A stretch of DNA of 64,000 nt. Source: Rhodococcus phenolicus (GTDB lineage Bacteria; Actinomycetota; Actinomycetes; Mycobacteriales; Mycobacteriaceae). How positions within the stretch are numbered: the first letter of the stretch is position 1; each line of letters starts with the position of its first letter. The stretch covers positions 1-64,000 of the forward strand of contig NZ_LRRH01000031.1 of assembly GCF_001646785.1 (NCBI RefSeq). The letters run 5' to 3'. Shown one piece after another: positions 42,962 through 51,855 of this stretch. A program made the position numbers and the translations under genes. A model generated the notes under the pieces. That model searched no databases. It was not told the origin of the DNA and saw only the letters and a program-made list of their open reading frames with translations.

Positions 42962-42980
42962 GGGTGGAACTCCAGGACGG

Positions 42981-42999
42981 TTAGGTGAGGCGAACCTCT
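42981..42999. promoter_or_regulatory. IdeR/DtxR iron box
   Basis: TTAGGTGAGGCGAACCTCT matches the DtxR/IdeR consensus TTAGGTTAGGCTAACCTAA at 15 of 19 positions and keeps the dyad symmetry. It lies about 20 bp before the efeU start, where IdeR binding would block transcription when iron is plentiful. Confidence 0.8.
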
Positions 43000-43099
43000 T
43001 TCGTTGATGCGGTCCGAAACATACACCCGGCGTTGCCGTGAGCGGGAGGGCCTTTCGCACTTTTACCTGGGCTTTAGGAATGTTGTGCAAGATGGACGT

Positions 43100-43885
43100 G
43101 TGCACCCGACCGTGAGGTACCCGCCCCCGCCGCGGCCCGTGCGCCGCCGCTCGCTGTGGCCGCGGTTCCTCTTCGGGATGCTCGCGGCAGTGGTGCTCGT
43201 CGCCGGCGCCGTCTCGATCCTGACGCCGGACGAGCCGCCGATCCCGATTCCGGACGGTGTCCCGCCGGTCCCGGGGACTCCCGTGCCGGAGATCGACGTG
43301 GACGCGCCCGGCCGCAGCGCAGCGCAGCTGCGGGACTGGGCGCAGCCGCAGGCCGAGACGCTGGGGATCCCCGTCGTCGCACTCGAGGCGTACGGGCATG
43401 CCGCCGCCGTGCTGGCGCGCAGCCGCCCGGACTGCGGACTCGCGTGGACCACACTCGCCGGGATCGGCAGCGTCGAGAGCGGACACGGCCGGCACGGCGG
43501 CGCCTCCGCCGACGAGAACGGCACCGTCGCGCCGCCCATCCGCGGGGTCCCGCTCGACGGTGGTCCGGGCCTCGCCGAGATCCGCGACACCGACGGCGGC
43601 CGGCTCGACGGCGACCCGGTCCTCGACCGGGCGATGGGCCCGCTGCAGTTCATCCCCGAGACGTGGACGCGGTGGGCCACCGACGCGAACGGTGACGGTG
43701 TCGCCGACCCCGACAACATCGACGACGCCGCGCTCACCGCGGGGCTGTACCTGTGCGAGCGCGGCGGTGACCTCACCACCGCGGAGGGCTGGACGGCGGC
43801 GCTGATCGCCTACAACCATTCGGCCGACTACATGGCGCTGGTCCGCGACCGTGCCGCCGCCTACGGCGTCGGTGTACGGCCCTGA
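43100..43885 (+). CDS. lytic transglycosylase (LpqU-like)
   Basis: A membrane-anchored protein of about 261 residues with an N-terminal helix (FGMLAAVVLVAGAVSIL), a proline-rich linker and a soluble lytic transglycosylase domain. The catalytic Glu is in GIGSVESGHG, and MGPLQFIPETW and AALIAYNHSADY are the usual later motifs. It should cleave peptidoglycan between MurNAc and GlcNAc. It precedes eno as lpqU (Rv1022) does in M. tuberculosis. Start uncertain: GTG 43100 or 43112; the open frame to 43004 is poorly conserved. A lipobox cysteine is not obvious. Confidence 0.82.
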   Translation: MHPTVRYPPPPRPVRRRSLWPRFLFGMLAAVVLVAGAVSILTPDEPPIPIPDGVPPVPGTPVPEIDVDAPGRSAAQLRDWAQPQAETLGIPVVALEAYGHAAAVLARSRPDCGLAWTTLAGIGSVESGHGRHGGASADENGTVAPPIRGVPLDGGPGLAEIRDTDGGRLDGDPVLDRAMGPLQFIPETWTRWATDANGDGVADPDNIDDAALTAGLYLCERGGDLTTAEGWTAALIAYNHSADYMALVRDRAAAYGVGVRP

Positions 43886-43966
43886 TCCCGGCTCCCGGGC
43901 GAGTGGTGCCTCGTGCCCAGGTGGGGACCGTTAGGCTGTTCCCAGCGTGCAGACCCCGCAGCGTGA

Positions 43967-45277
<1,311 letters not shown>

Positions 45278-45287
45278 CCGGAGCGGT

Positions 45288-45992
45288 ATGAGTCAGCGCG
45301 GTAGATCCCGGCCCGGCGCCCGGCGCACACGTTCCGAGGGTGCGGTGGGTTCGCGGCGGCCCAGCCGGTCCCGTCAGGCGGGGTCTACCGCATCGTCCGA
45401 TCCGGCAGCCGAGTCGGCGGGTGCGCGCCCGGCAGGGCGCGAAGACCCCGTCACCTCGGCGCCGGGCCGCGGCCGGGGTTCCGCCAACCGGGCCCGGCCC
45501 ACCCGTGTCGGGGTCCCCCGCGAGTCCCGGAAACCCCGCACCGAACGCACGTTCCTGGGATTGTCCACCGGGCGTGCCGTCGTGCTCGCTCTCGTCGTGT
45601 GCGGCCTGGCGCTGACCCTCGCGATGCCCTTGCGCACGTATGTCGGTCAGCGAGCCGAAGCGGACCGCGTCGAGGCCCAGCGCATCGAGCTCGAGCAGGA
45701 GATCGCTGCGTTGCGTGAGGAGAAGGCGCACATCGAGGACCCGGCGTGGATCCGCGCGCAGGCCCGTGAACGCCTCCGGTTCGTGATGCCCGGCGACACC
45801 CCGTACCAGGTGCAGCTGCCCGGCGACGGTCAGCGTGTCGACGACGAGAAGATCGAGGAACGTCCCTCCACCGGCGCGTGGTACAGCGACCTGTGGCGGT
45901 CGGTGTCCGAACCGCCGCCCGAACCCGAGCCCGACCCGGTGCCGCGGCAGATGCCCGTGGCACCCCCAGAAGCAGGAGAACCGACCGGGTGA
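45288..45992 (+). CDS. FtsB/DivIC-like septum formation initiator
   Basis: A 234-residue protein with a long basic, Arg/Ser-rich N-terminal tail (about 100 residues), one membrane helix (AVVLALVVCGLALTLAMPL), and a heptad coiled coil (EADRVEAQRIELEQEIAALREEKAHIED). It ends with a Pro/Glu-rich tail. This matches actinobacterial FtsB-like proteins such as Rv1024, which act in the divisome. ATG 45288 is 10 bases after the eno stop. Its 3' end overlaps the DUF501 gene (GTGA). Confidence 0.85.
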   Translation: MSQRGRSRPGARRTRSEGAVGSRRPSRSRQAGSTASSDPAAESAGARPAGREDPVTSAPGRGRGSANRARPTRVGVPRESRKPRTERTFLGLSTGRAVVLALVVCGLALTLAMPLRTYVGQRAEADRVEAQRIELEQEIAALREEKAHIEDPAWIRAQARERLRFVMPGDTPYQVQLPGDGQRVDDEKIEERPSTGAWYSDLWRSVSEPPPEPEPDPVPRQMPVAPPEAGEPTG

Positions 45993-46516
45993 CCGATCCC
46001 GTCGCACAGTCCGACCTCGACGCCGTCGCCGCCCAGCTCGGGCGCACCCCGCGCGGTGTCCTCGCCATCGCCTACCGCAGTCCCGACGGCGCGCCCGGTG
46101 TGGTCAAGACCGCACCGAAGCTGCCGGACGGCACGCCGTTTCCCACCCTGTACTACCTGACCGATCCGCGGCTGACCGCGGAGGCGAGCCGTCAGGAATC
46201 CGCGGGGGTGATGCGGGAGATGACCGAGCGTCTCGGCACCGACCCCGAACTCGCCGCGGCCTACCGCCGCGCCCACGAGGCGTATCTCGCCGAGCGGGAC
46301 GCGATCGAATCGCTCGGCACCGATTTCACCGGCGGCGGCATGCCGGACCGGGTCAAGTGCCTGCACGTGCTCATCGCGCACTCGCTCGCGAAGGGGCCGG
46401 GCGTCAACCCGTTCGGTGACGAATCGGTCGCCCTGGCCGCCGACGCCGGGCTGCGCGGCACCGCAATCCCCGCGGACTGGCCCACCTACGCCGAGTTGCG
46501 GGGAGTGTCCGAGTGA
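45989..46516 (+). CDS. DUF501 domain protein
   Basis: A 175-residue protein of the DUF501 family, matching Rv1025. Recognisable parts are QLGRTPRGVLAIAYRSPDGAPGVVKT, DGTPFPTLYYLTDPRLTAEASRQESAGVM, and DRVKCLHVLIAHSLAKGPGVNPFGDE with conserved Cys and His. No function is established; the linkage to eno, FtsB and Ppx is conserved in the group. GTG 45989 overlaps the previous stop, and its own stop overlaps the ppx start. Confidence 0.88.
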   Translation: MTDPVAQSDLDAVAAQLGRTPRGVLAIAYRSPDGAPGVVKTAPKLPDGTPFPTLYYLTDPRLTAEASRQESAGVMREMTERLGTDPELAAAYRRAHEAYLAERDAIESLGTDFTGGGMPDRVKCLHVLIAHSLAKGPGVNPFGDESVALAADAGLRGTAIPADWPTYAELRGVSE

Positions 46517-47460
46517 ACCGTGTCGCCGCGATCGACTGCGGGACCAATTCGATCCGCCTGCTGATCGCCGACATCGGCGCCGACGGCCACCTCACCGACG
46601 TGACGCGGCTGATGCGGGTCGTGCGGCTCGGACAGGGCGTGGACGCCACCGGCCTGCTCGCCCCCGAAGCGATCGAACGCACCCGCGTGGCGCTCACCGA
46701 ATACGCGGATCTCATCCGTGAGACCGGGGCGAGCGCCGTACGCATGGTCGCCACCTCCGCGACCCGCGACGCCGGCAACCGCGAGGACTTCTTCTCGATG
46801 ACCCGCGAGGTGCTCGGCGCCGTGATTCCGGGTGCGGAGGCCGAGGTGATCACCGGTGACGAGGAAGCCCGCCTGTCGTTCACCGGTGCCGTCGGCGAAC
46901 TCGACTCGGCGCGTGGACCTTTCGTCGTCGTCGACCTCGGCGGCGGATCCACCGAGATCGTGCTCGGAGACGCCTCTGGTGTGCACGCCGCGTATTCCAC
47001 CGACATCGGGTGCGTGCGGCTCACCGAACGGTGCCTGCACGACGACCCGCCCACCGCGGAGCAGATCGCCGAGGCACGCTCGGTCGCGCGGGAGAAGATC
47101 GTGGAGGCGCTCGCTCACGTGCCCGTCGAGCAGGCCCGCACCTGGGTCGGCGTCGCGGGCACGATGACCACGCTGTCGGCGATCGCGCAGGACCTCGACG
47201 AGTACGACCCCGAGCGGGTGCACCTGTCGACCGTCGGGTTCGACCGGCTCCGGCAGGTGTGCGACACGCTGCTCGGGCAGACGCACGACGAGCGCGCCGC
47301 CCACGGTCCGATGCATCCGGGACGGGTCGACGTGATCGGTGGAGGTGCCATCGTCACGACGGTCCTCGCCGACGAGTTCGGCTCCCGTGCCGGGATCACG
47401 GAGCTGATCGTGAGCGAGCACGACATCCTCGACGGGATCGCGATGTCGGTGGTGCGGTAA
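46513..47460 (+). CDS. ppx: Ppx/GppA-type exopolyphosphatase
   Basis: A 315-residue ASKHA-fold protein of the short Ppx/GppA type (like M. tuberculosis Ppx2, Rv1026). AAIDCGTNSIRLLI is the phosphate 1 motif, ATSATRDAGN follows, and VVDLGGGSTEI is the phosphate 2 motif. It should hydrolyse polyphosphate or (p)ppGpp-type substrates, although mycobacterial Ppx2 is reported to act differently from Ppx1. GTG 46513 overlaps the DUF501 stop (GTGA). Confidence 0.9.
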   Translation: MNRVAAIDCGTNSIRLLIADIGADGHLTDVTRLMRVVRLGQGVDATGLLAPEAIERTRVALTEYADLIRETGASAVRMVATSATRDAGNREDFFSMTREVLGAVIPGAEAEVITGDEEARLSFTGAVGELDSARGPFVVVDLGGGSTEIVLGDASGVHAAYSTDIGCVRLTERCLHDDPPTAEQIAEARSVAREKIVEALAHVPVEQARTWVGVAGTMTTLSAIAQDLDEYDPERVHLSTVGFDRLRQVCDTLLGQTHDERAAHGPMHPGRVDVIGGGAIVTTVLADEFGSRAGITELIVSEHDILDGIAMSVVR

Positions 47461-47564
47461 CGAAGGAGCATCGTCGCCGAGGCGGTACGCGCGCTCGAGG
47501 TCGCCGGGTGCGCCGGTTAGGGTGTGAGACGGTGCCGTGGCCGAGCCTGCTCGGTCGCGGCGGC

Positions 47565-47638
47565 GCCCCCATAGCCCAATTGGCAGAGGCAGCGGACTTA
47601 AAATCCGCCGAGTGTCGGTTCGAGTCCGACTGGGGGCA
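47565..47638 (+). tRNA. tRNA-Leu (anticodon TAA) with short variable arm
   Basis: A complete cloverleaf of 74 nt. Acceptor stem GCCCCCA/TGGGGGC with discriminator A at 47638, D arm GCC/GGC, anticodon stem GCGGA/TCCGC with loop CTTAAAA, anticodon TAA at 47599-47601, a 5-nt variable loop (CGAGT), and T arm GTCGG/CCGAC with loop TTCGAGT. CCA is not encoded. UAA anticodon and A73 indicate leucine, but leucine tRNAs normally have a long class II variable arm, which is absent here. Confidence 0.93.
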
Positions 47639-47699
47639 CAGCCGGGTCGATCGGCGCGACGCCGTTCGCCGCGACGAGATTCACGAGTTCGGCACGTGC

Positions 47700-48074
47700 T
47701 CAGAGTCCGAGGACGCGCAGGACGGGGGAGCCGAGTGCGCCCAACCATCCGGCGAGAGCGACCAGCGGGCGATGGACGGCCGATTCCGCCGCAGCCACCG
47801 CGGTGACCGTTCGCGCGATCTGCATCAGCCGGGTCGCGATGTGTCCGCGGTCGGGATCGCGTTGCCTCAGTTCCCGTCCGATGTCGTCGGCGTCGCGCGC
47901 GCTCTCGCCGAGACCGAGCGTGCGCAGTGCCCGCGCGAGCTCGCCGGCGGACGCGGTCGCCTCGGGGTGGGTGAACGAAACATGTTGGCCGCCATGGATC
48001 GTCTGGTCGCCCGCGACGTTGTTGATCGCTCCGTGTTGTGAGCCGATGTTGAAAACCATGGCGTGTCCTTTCAT
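47700..48074 (-). CDS. small protein with QHG-INNVAGDQ motif (candidate amyloid-signalling)
   Basis: A 124-residue protein I do not recognise. Residues 11-33 contain QHGAINNVAGDQ (13-24) followed by TIHGGQHVSF. That stretch is rich in Gln, Asn, Gly and beta-branched residues, and resembles RHIM-like bacterial amyloid-signalling motifs (Q-x-x-I-x-G-G-x-H). The rest (about 44-124) is predicted helical, with a hydrophobic end (PLVALAGWLGALGSPVL). A related motif occurs in the FHA protein encoded immediately upstream. ATG 48074 overlaps the FHA gene stop (ATGA), so the two proteins are probably made together. ATG 48059 is an alternative start. Confidence 0.6.
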   Translation of the reverse strand: MKGHAMVFNIGSQHGAINNVAGDQTIHGGQHVSFTHPEATASAGELARALRTLGLGESARDADDIGRELRQRDPDRGHIATRLMQIARTVTAVAAAESAVHRPLVALAGWLGALGSPVLRVLGL

Positions 48075-48850
48075 CTCGCCGCGTTCGCGTTCCACGGATA
48101 GCGCGGGTCGGTGTCGACACGCCGTACCCGGGCGGCCGCGACGATCCACAGGATCAGCCCGACGACCAGTACGAACTGCCCGACGAACGCGATCATGAAG
48201 AAGATCGGCCCGACCGGGCCGAACCCGGCGTCCGGTCCGAACAGCGCGAAACTGTCGGGTTCGATGCCCGTCTCGAAGCCGGTGCTCAGGCTTCCCATGG
48301 CGTCGACGACGAACCATGCGTAGCCCAGCGCCCCGATGAACACCATCGCGAGCCCGGTCCAGAACACGAACCGCGCCCGGGTTCTCGACGCCGCGATCTT
48401 CCGCAGGAAACTCTCGCGTTGCTGGACGATGCTGTTGTACTGATTGTGGCCGACGTTGTTCACGTGCCCGGCGTGCTGCTGTCCCACCTCGAATCGGGCC
48501 GGTGGCGGGCGTGGTGTGTCGACCCGCGGGAGCAGTGCCGTCGCGTCCGCCGACACGAGCCGCGCGTCGACGCAGCCGAACGTGACGAGCTCTCCGCCGT
48601 GCAGCTCGCGGGGACCGTGCAGTCGCTCGCCGCCGATCCAGGTGCCGTTCGCCGATCCGAGGTCCTCGACGATGACGCGGCCGTCCCGGCAGTCGATCGC
48701 GGCGTGATGCCCGCTGATGTATCGGTCGTCGATCCGCAGGTCGGCGGAGGTGCCTCTTCCGAGGAGGTGCCGTCCCGGTCCGAGTTGCAGGACGGTTCCG
48801 GCCAGGGCGGGAGGCCCGACGATCGTCATGGACAGTGTGGAGGTTTCCAT
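48071..48850 (-). CDS. FHA-domain two-helix membrane protein with QHAG-VNNV motif
   Basis: A 259-residue protein. Residues about 8-100 form an FHA domain with all phosphothreonine-binding positions kept: Arg32 in LLGRG, Ser46 and His49 in ISGHH, and Asn69 in SANGT. A linker (about 105-150) contains QQHAGHVNNVGHNQ at 124-137, matching the motif in the small protein encoded next. Two membrane helices follow (about 161-180 and 214-240), and a short conserved tail RVRRVDTDPRYPWNA. The FHA domain should be cytoplasmic and bind a Thr-phosphorylated partner. ATG 48850 follows a promoter-like leader shared with the paralogue at 50999. The very long open frame upstream belongs to the lipase in another frame. 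Confidence 0.75.
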   Translation of the reverse strand: METSTLSMTIVGPPALAGTVLQLGPGRHLLGRGTSADLRIDDRYISGHHAAIDCRDGRVIVEDLGSANGTWIGGERLHGPRELHGGELVTFGCVDARLVSADATALLPRVDTPRPPPARFEVGQQHAGHVNNVGHNQYNSIVQQRESFLRKIAASRTRARFVFWTGLAMVFIGALGYAWFVVDAMGSLSTGFETGIEPDSFALFGPDAGFGPVGPIFFMIAFVGQFVLVVGLILWIVAAARVRRVDTDPRYPWNANAAR

Positions 48851-48910
48851 GACACGAGCCTGGCAACGCAGCGCCTGGAGCGCACGAGTACACGGGTACC
48901 TGGATTCGGG
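48848..48910. repeat. leader sequence duplicated upstream of both FHA genes
   Basis: About 60 bp before this FHA gene closely match the same distance before the FHA gene at 50999 (see 51740-51802). Both contain CACGAGTAC, two bases, G, two bases, GTACCTGGAT and a shared block close to the start. The core GTACACGGGTAC at 48888-48899 has GTAC half-sites in dyad arrangement. It is probably a promoter or operator copied with the gene. Confidence 0.6.
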
Positions 48911-48987
48911 GTGACCGCCTGTGCGCCCACGCGTGCGGGGCCGGCGACGGTTCGTCGGGTGGTCTCGGGACGGGCCGGGGCGAGGAC

Positions 48988-50670
48988 TCACACGGGAATC
49001 GGTCCGAACTCCCGGTCGGTCACGTCGACGACCAGATGCGCTGTCTCCCCGAAGATGGGAAGCTGCCGCCCCTTGTCGGGTAGGGGGATCGTGAACTTCC
49101 AGGTTCCCGCGCCGTCCAGGAGCGTGGAGGCCTGTCGGTCGCGTCGTGCCGCGTTGTCCAGTCCCCGGGCGATAGGGTCGAATCGATCGAGCTCCCCGCC
49201 CACCTCGGAGCTCCACGCCGCGTAGGCAGCGAGGCCGTTTCCCGTCGCATCGGACTTCACGTCGACGATCAGCGTGTCCGCCCAGTCGAAGACCTGCTCG
49301 AGATGATTCCGGAAATCGAAGAGGTGATCCTTCTCGACGAGTTTGGCCACCCGCAGGGTCAAGCTGTATCGCGCGAGTCCTCCGTGCGCGACCTGGGTGT
49401 CGTTCTCGCGGGCCAGGGCGACGGGGTCCATCAGGAAAGTGCCCACCAACGGCACCGGATGGTCGGGGCTGTCCTGCAGCTTGGTCATTTCCTGGTCGAG
49501 CTGGATGGGGCAGTAGTGGTCGGCGCGTTGTTCGGTCAGCATCACGGGCAGTCCCCGGATGGTGAGTCGCATATCGGCCTGCCACGCCACCCGGTCGCCT
49601 GTCCCGTTGTCGACCGGTACGCGGGGCAATCCCTCGAGTCCGATCCTGATGCCCCAGCGGCCGAACAGGAACCGGCGCAGACTCTGATATCCCTCCTCGG
49701 AATTGACCTCTCCGTACCGGCCCGAGTGCGAGCGGTACACGAAGGCCCGGTGGGCCTTCCTGATGTAGGCATTGTCGATCCGGACCAGACCGTCGCTCCT
49801 GGGTCCGACGATCGACCGGGCGATACCGTAATCCTTGGCGTTCGTGCCGATCAGGCAGAACACATTGTCGGTGTCCAGCGAATCGGCGAGATCCTTCGGA
49901 TCGAACGACTTCTTGGGTTTGGCGCCGAACTTCACGCCCGGTGTGAGGTAGCCGTACATCTTCGCCGGGGCGAAGACGTCCGAACCGGCCGGGCCGACGG
50001 CCTCCTCGAACCAGTTGATCGGGCCTGCGTCGAAGACGATGCCGCCGTGAGGCGTTCCGTACGTGAAGAACTTGTCGACGAGGTTCCGCGCCTCGATCCG
50101 AGGGCCGGTGCGACCGGTGTGCTTCCTGGTCTCGCGCTCTCGGCAGATCTTCTGCATCATGCAGCGTGCCACCAGACCTCCCATCGAATGCGCAACGAGG
50201 ATCACCTTTTCCGCATTCGTCTTGAGCCGGACGAGGGCGATCAGGTCGTACAGGCCGAGTGCAGCGTCCTCGATGTCGAAGCCGTCCACCGTGACCTGCC
50301 GGCGAATCGTGGACAGGATCTTCCGGAGAATGTTCTGCCGGGGTAGGGTCGCGAACGTCGTCGCCGCCCGATCGTAGAACCGGTACACCCAGATCGAGTT
50401 CGACGCGACCGTGCCGTCCTGTGCGCGCTGCAGGTAGGCGCTCTGGTCGCCGCGCACCAGCAGTTGATAGTCCTCGTCGATGAGCAGACGCAGCATCGGC
50501 CCCTCGAACTGGTAGAAGCGCGGGTCGCCGTCGCCGTTCACACGGATGTGGGTGGCTCCTTCGTTGAACCCGTAGAACGGATCGTCGACCTGGGCGTCGA
50601 CGCCGGCCGTGGCACCGGCGTAACCGCGGATGTAGATGATCGGATAGTGCTGCATGCCTCGATACCCCAC
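48988..50670 (-). CDS. PGAP1-like alpha/beta-hydrolase (lipase)
   Basis: A 560-residue protein whose N-terminal 250 residues form an alpha/beta-hydrolase. It opens YPIIYIRGYAG, the oxyanion-hole region, and has the nucleophile elbow AHSMGGLVAR with Ser162. KFFTYGTPHGG follows, typical of PGAP1-like and lipase class proteins. No signal peptide is seen, so it is probably cytoplasmic. The C-terminal half (about 330-560) is not recognised, and its VQTHLVVD-like end suggests a beta-rich region. Start is GTG 50670 or ATG 50655. It lies between two FHA genes on the same strand. The closest known role in such a setting is SesB-type lipase effectors of amyloid signalling; that comparison is inference. 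Confidence 0.75.
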   Translation of the reverse strand: MGYRGMQHYPIIYIRGYAGATAGVDAQVDDPFYGFNEGATHIRVNGDGDPRFYQFEGPMLRLLIDEDYQLLVRGDQSAYLQRAQDGTVASNSIWVYRFYDRAATTFATLPRQNILRKILSTIRRQVTVDGFDIEDAALGLYDLIALVRLKTNAEKVILVAHSMGGLVARCMMQKICRERETRKHTGRTGPRIEARNLVDKFFTYGTPHGGIVFDAGPINWFEEAVGPAGSDVFAPAKMYGYLTPGVKFGAKPKKSFDPKDLADSLDTDNVFCLIGTNAKDYGIARSIVGPRSDGLVRIDNAYIRKAHRAFVYRSHSGRYGEVNSEEGYQSLRRFLFGRWGIRIGLEGLPRVPVDNGTGDRVAWQADMRLTIRGLPVMLTEQRADHYCPIQLDQEMTKLQDSPDHPVPLVGTFLMDPVALARENDTQVAHGGLARYSLTLRVAKLVEKDHLFDFRNHLEQVFDWADTLIVDVKSDATGNGLAAYAAWSSEVGGELDRFDPIARGLDNAARRDRQASTLLDGAGTWKFTIPLPDKGRQLPIFGETAHLVVDVTDREFGPIPV

Positions 50671-50998
50671 TTCCGTCCGGGTGCTGCGATGCCGGCGGAA
50701 TCCGGGTGTGCACCAGGATCGCCGGTGCAGAGGGTGTTTCCTCTTCCGGCCAGGAACCTACGTGCTCCCGTCGGGGGCGGTCCCCCGAACAACCCGAAGT
50801 GCGGAAATCGATACGCGGTCAATGTCCGTTCGGGACAGGTCACAGAAAGTCCGGTCTCCATCGTGATACATCCGTGTCGCAGTCGCCGCAGCGTCATCGA
50901 ATGCGGGCGAACGTGCTCGACATCAGCCGCGACGCGACGGCCGGCGCGGATGTGACGCCGCCGAAATGACGTGTCCACCAAGGAGTACGCGGTAGATC
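50671..50998. other. 328-bp gap between the FHA gene and the lipase gene
   Basis: No convincing gene is present: open frames here are Arg- and Pro-rich and lack motifs. The conserved leader of the FHA genes is not seen before the lipase. The gap is long enough for a separate promoter for the lipase gene, but no clear -35/-10 pair is visible. Confidence 0.4.
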
Positions 50999-51742
50999 TC
51001 ACTCCGGGGCGTGTGCATTCCATGGGTAGCGCGGGTCGGTGTCCACCCGCCGAACGTGGGCGGCGGCGATGACCCACAGGATCGACCCGAGGATCAGCAC
51101 GAACTGACCGACGAATCCGACCATGACGAAGATGGGGCCGACCGGACCCAGAACGGTGTCCGGCGCGAATGCCGGGAACTCGTCCTCCACCGTGGCCGAC
51201 TGCAACGAGATGTTCTGCTCGTCCGTTCCTCCCGCGAGGAACCAGCTGCACCCGAACGCTCCGACGGACACCATCGTGAACCCGACCCAGAACACGAACC
51301 GGGCCCACGACCGTGCCGCGGTGACCTCGCGCAGGAAACGTCGACGCTGCTGGACGTAGCTGTCGTACCGGTTGCGACCGGCGTCGTATCCGGCCGGGGG
51401 CGGTCGCGGGTTCTCGTGGATCCGGGGGAGCGGTTCGCCGATCTGCTCGAGCAGGACCTTGACCCGGCCGAACGTGACGATGTCACCGTCGTGCACCTCA
51501 CGGGCACCGCGCAGGCGCTCGCCGCGCACCCAGGTCCCGTGGGACGACCCGAGATCCTCGACGACGACCCGGTCGCCGAAGCGGTCGATCGTCGCGTGAC
51601 GTCCATCGAGCCGATGATCGTCGATCTGCAGATCGGCGCAGGCGTCACACCCGAGGACCTGCCGTCCCGGTCCGACACGCAGGACGGTTCCGGAGAGTGT
51701 CGGCGGTCCGACGATCGTCATCGACAAGGTTTCGGTGTCCAT
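50999..51742 (-). CDS. paralogous FHA-like membrane protein with degraded FHA domain
   Basis: A 247-residue paralogue of the FHA protein at 48071, alignable from end to end including the RRVDTDPRYPWNA tail. The FHA domain has lost residues that contact phosphothreonine: Cys32 replaces Arg32, Asp46 replaces Ser46, and His69 replaces Asn69; only His49 remains. The QHAGHVNNVGHNQ motif is also missing, the region reading AGYDAGRNRYDS instead. Two membrane helices (about 149-168 and 202-228) are kept, with a longer loop between them. It may be an inactive partner or regulator of the intact FHA protein. Confidence 0.75.
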   Translation of the reverse strand: MDTETLSMTIVGPPTLSGTVLRVGPGRQVLGCDACADLQIDDHRLDGRHATIDRFGDRVVVEDLGSSHGTWVRGERLRGAREVHDGDIVTFGRVKVLLEQIGEPLPRIHENPRPPPAGYDAGRNRYDSYVQQRRRFLREVTAARSWARFVFWVGFTMVSVGAFGCSWFLAGGTDEQNISLQSATVEDEFPAFAPDTVLGPVGPIFVMVGFVGQFVLILGSILWVIAAAHVRRVDTDPRYPWNAHAPE

Positions 51743-51779
51743 GACGAAAGTCTTGCAACGCAGCGGCCGATGAACACGA

Positions 51780-51791
51780 GTACGCGAGTAC
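51780..51791. promoter_or_regulatory. GTAC-N4-GTAC core of the second FHA leader
   Basis: GTACGCGAGTAC is the counterpart of GTACACGGGTAC at 48888-48899. The surrounding 51740-51802 is similar to 48848-48910 over about 60 bp, including bases close to the start codon. This supports shared regulation and origin by duplication. Confidence 0.5.
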
Positions 51792-51855
51792 CTGGATCCG
51801 TGCGGGATTTTCCGCCCGTCGCACGAGTACTACACCGAGAGCCGGAGCACGCCGG

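Noticed and set aside
40850-42988. Rightward open frame of 712 codons opposite efeUOB
   Set aside because: It is a shadow of three well-recognised genes on the other strand; its translation is low-complexity and Asp/Gly/Val/Arg-rich without motifs.
46486-48120. Leftward open frame of 544 codons opposite ppx and the tRNA
   Set aside because: It crosses a tRNA gene and a well-supported ppx; composition is that of a shadow.
48071-50713. Very long leftward open frame (880 codons) over the FHA and lipase genes
   Set aside because: Only the last 259 codons are FHA protein. The rest is Arg/Pro/His-rich and lies in another frame of the lipase gene, which has clear catalytic motifs.
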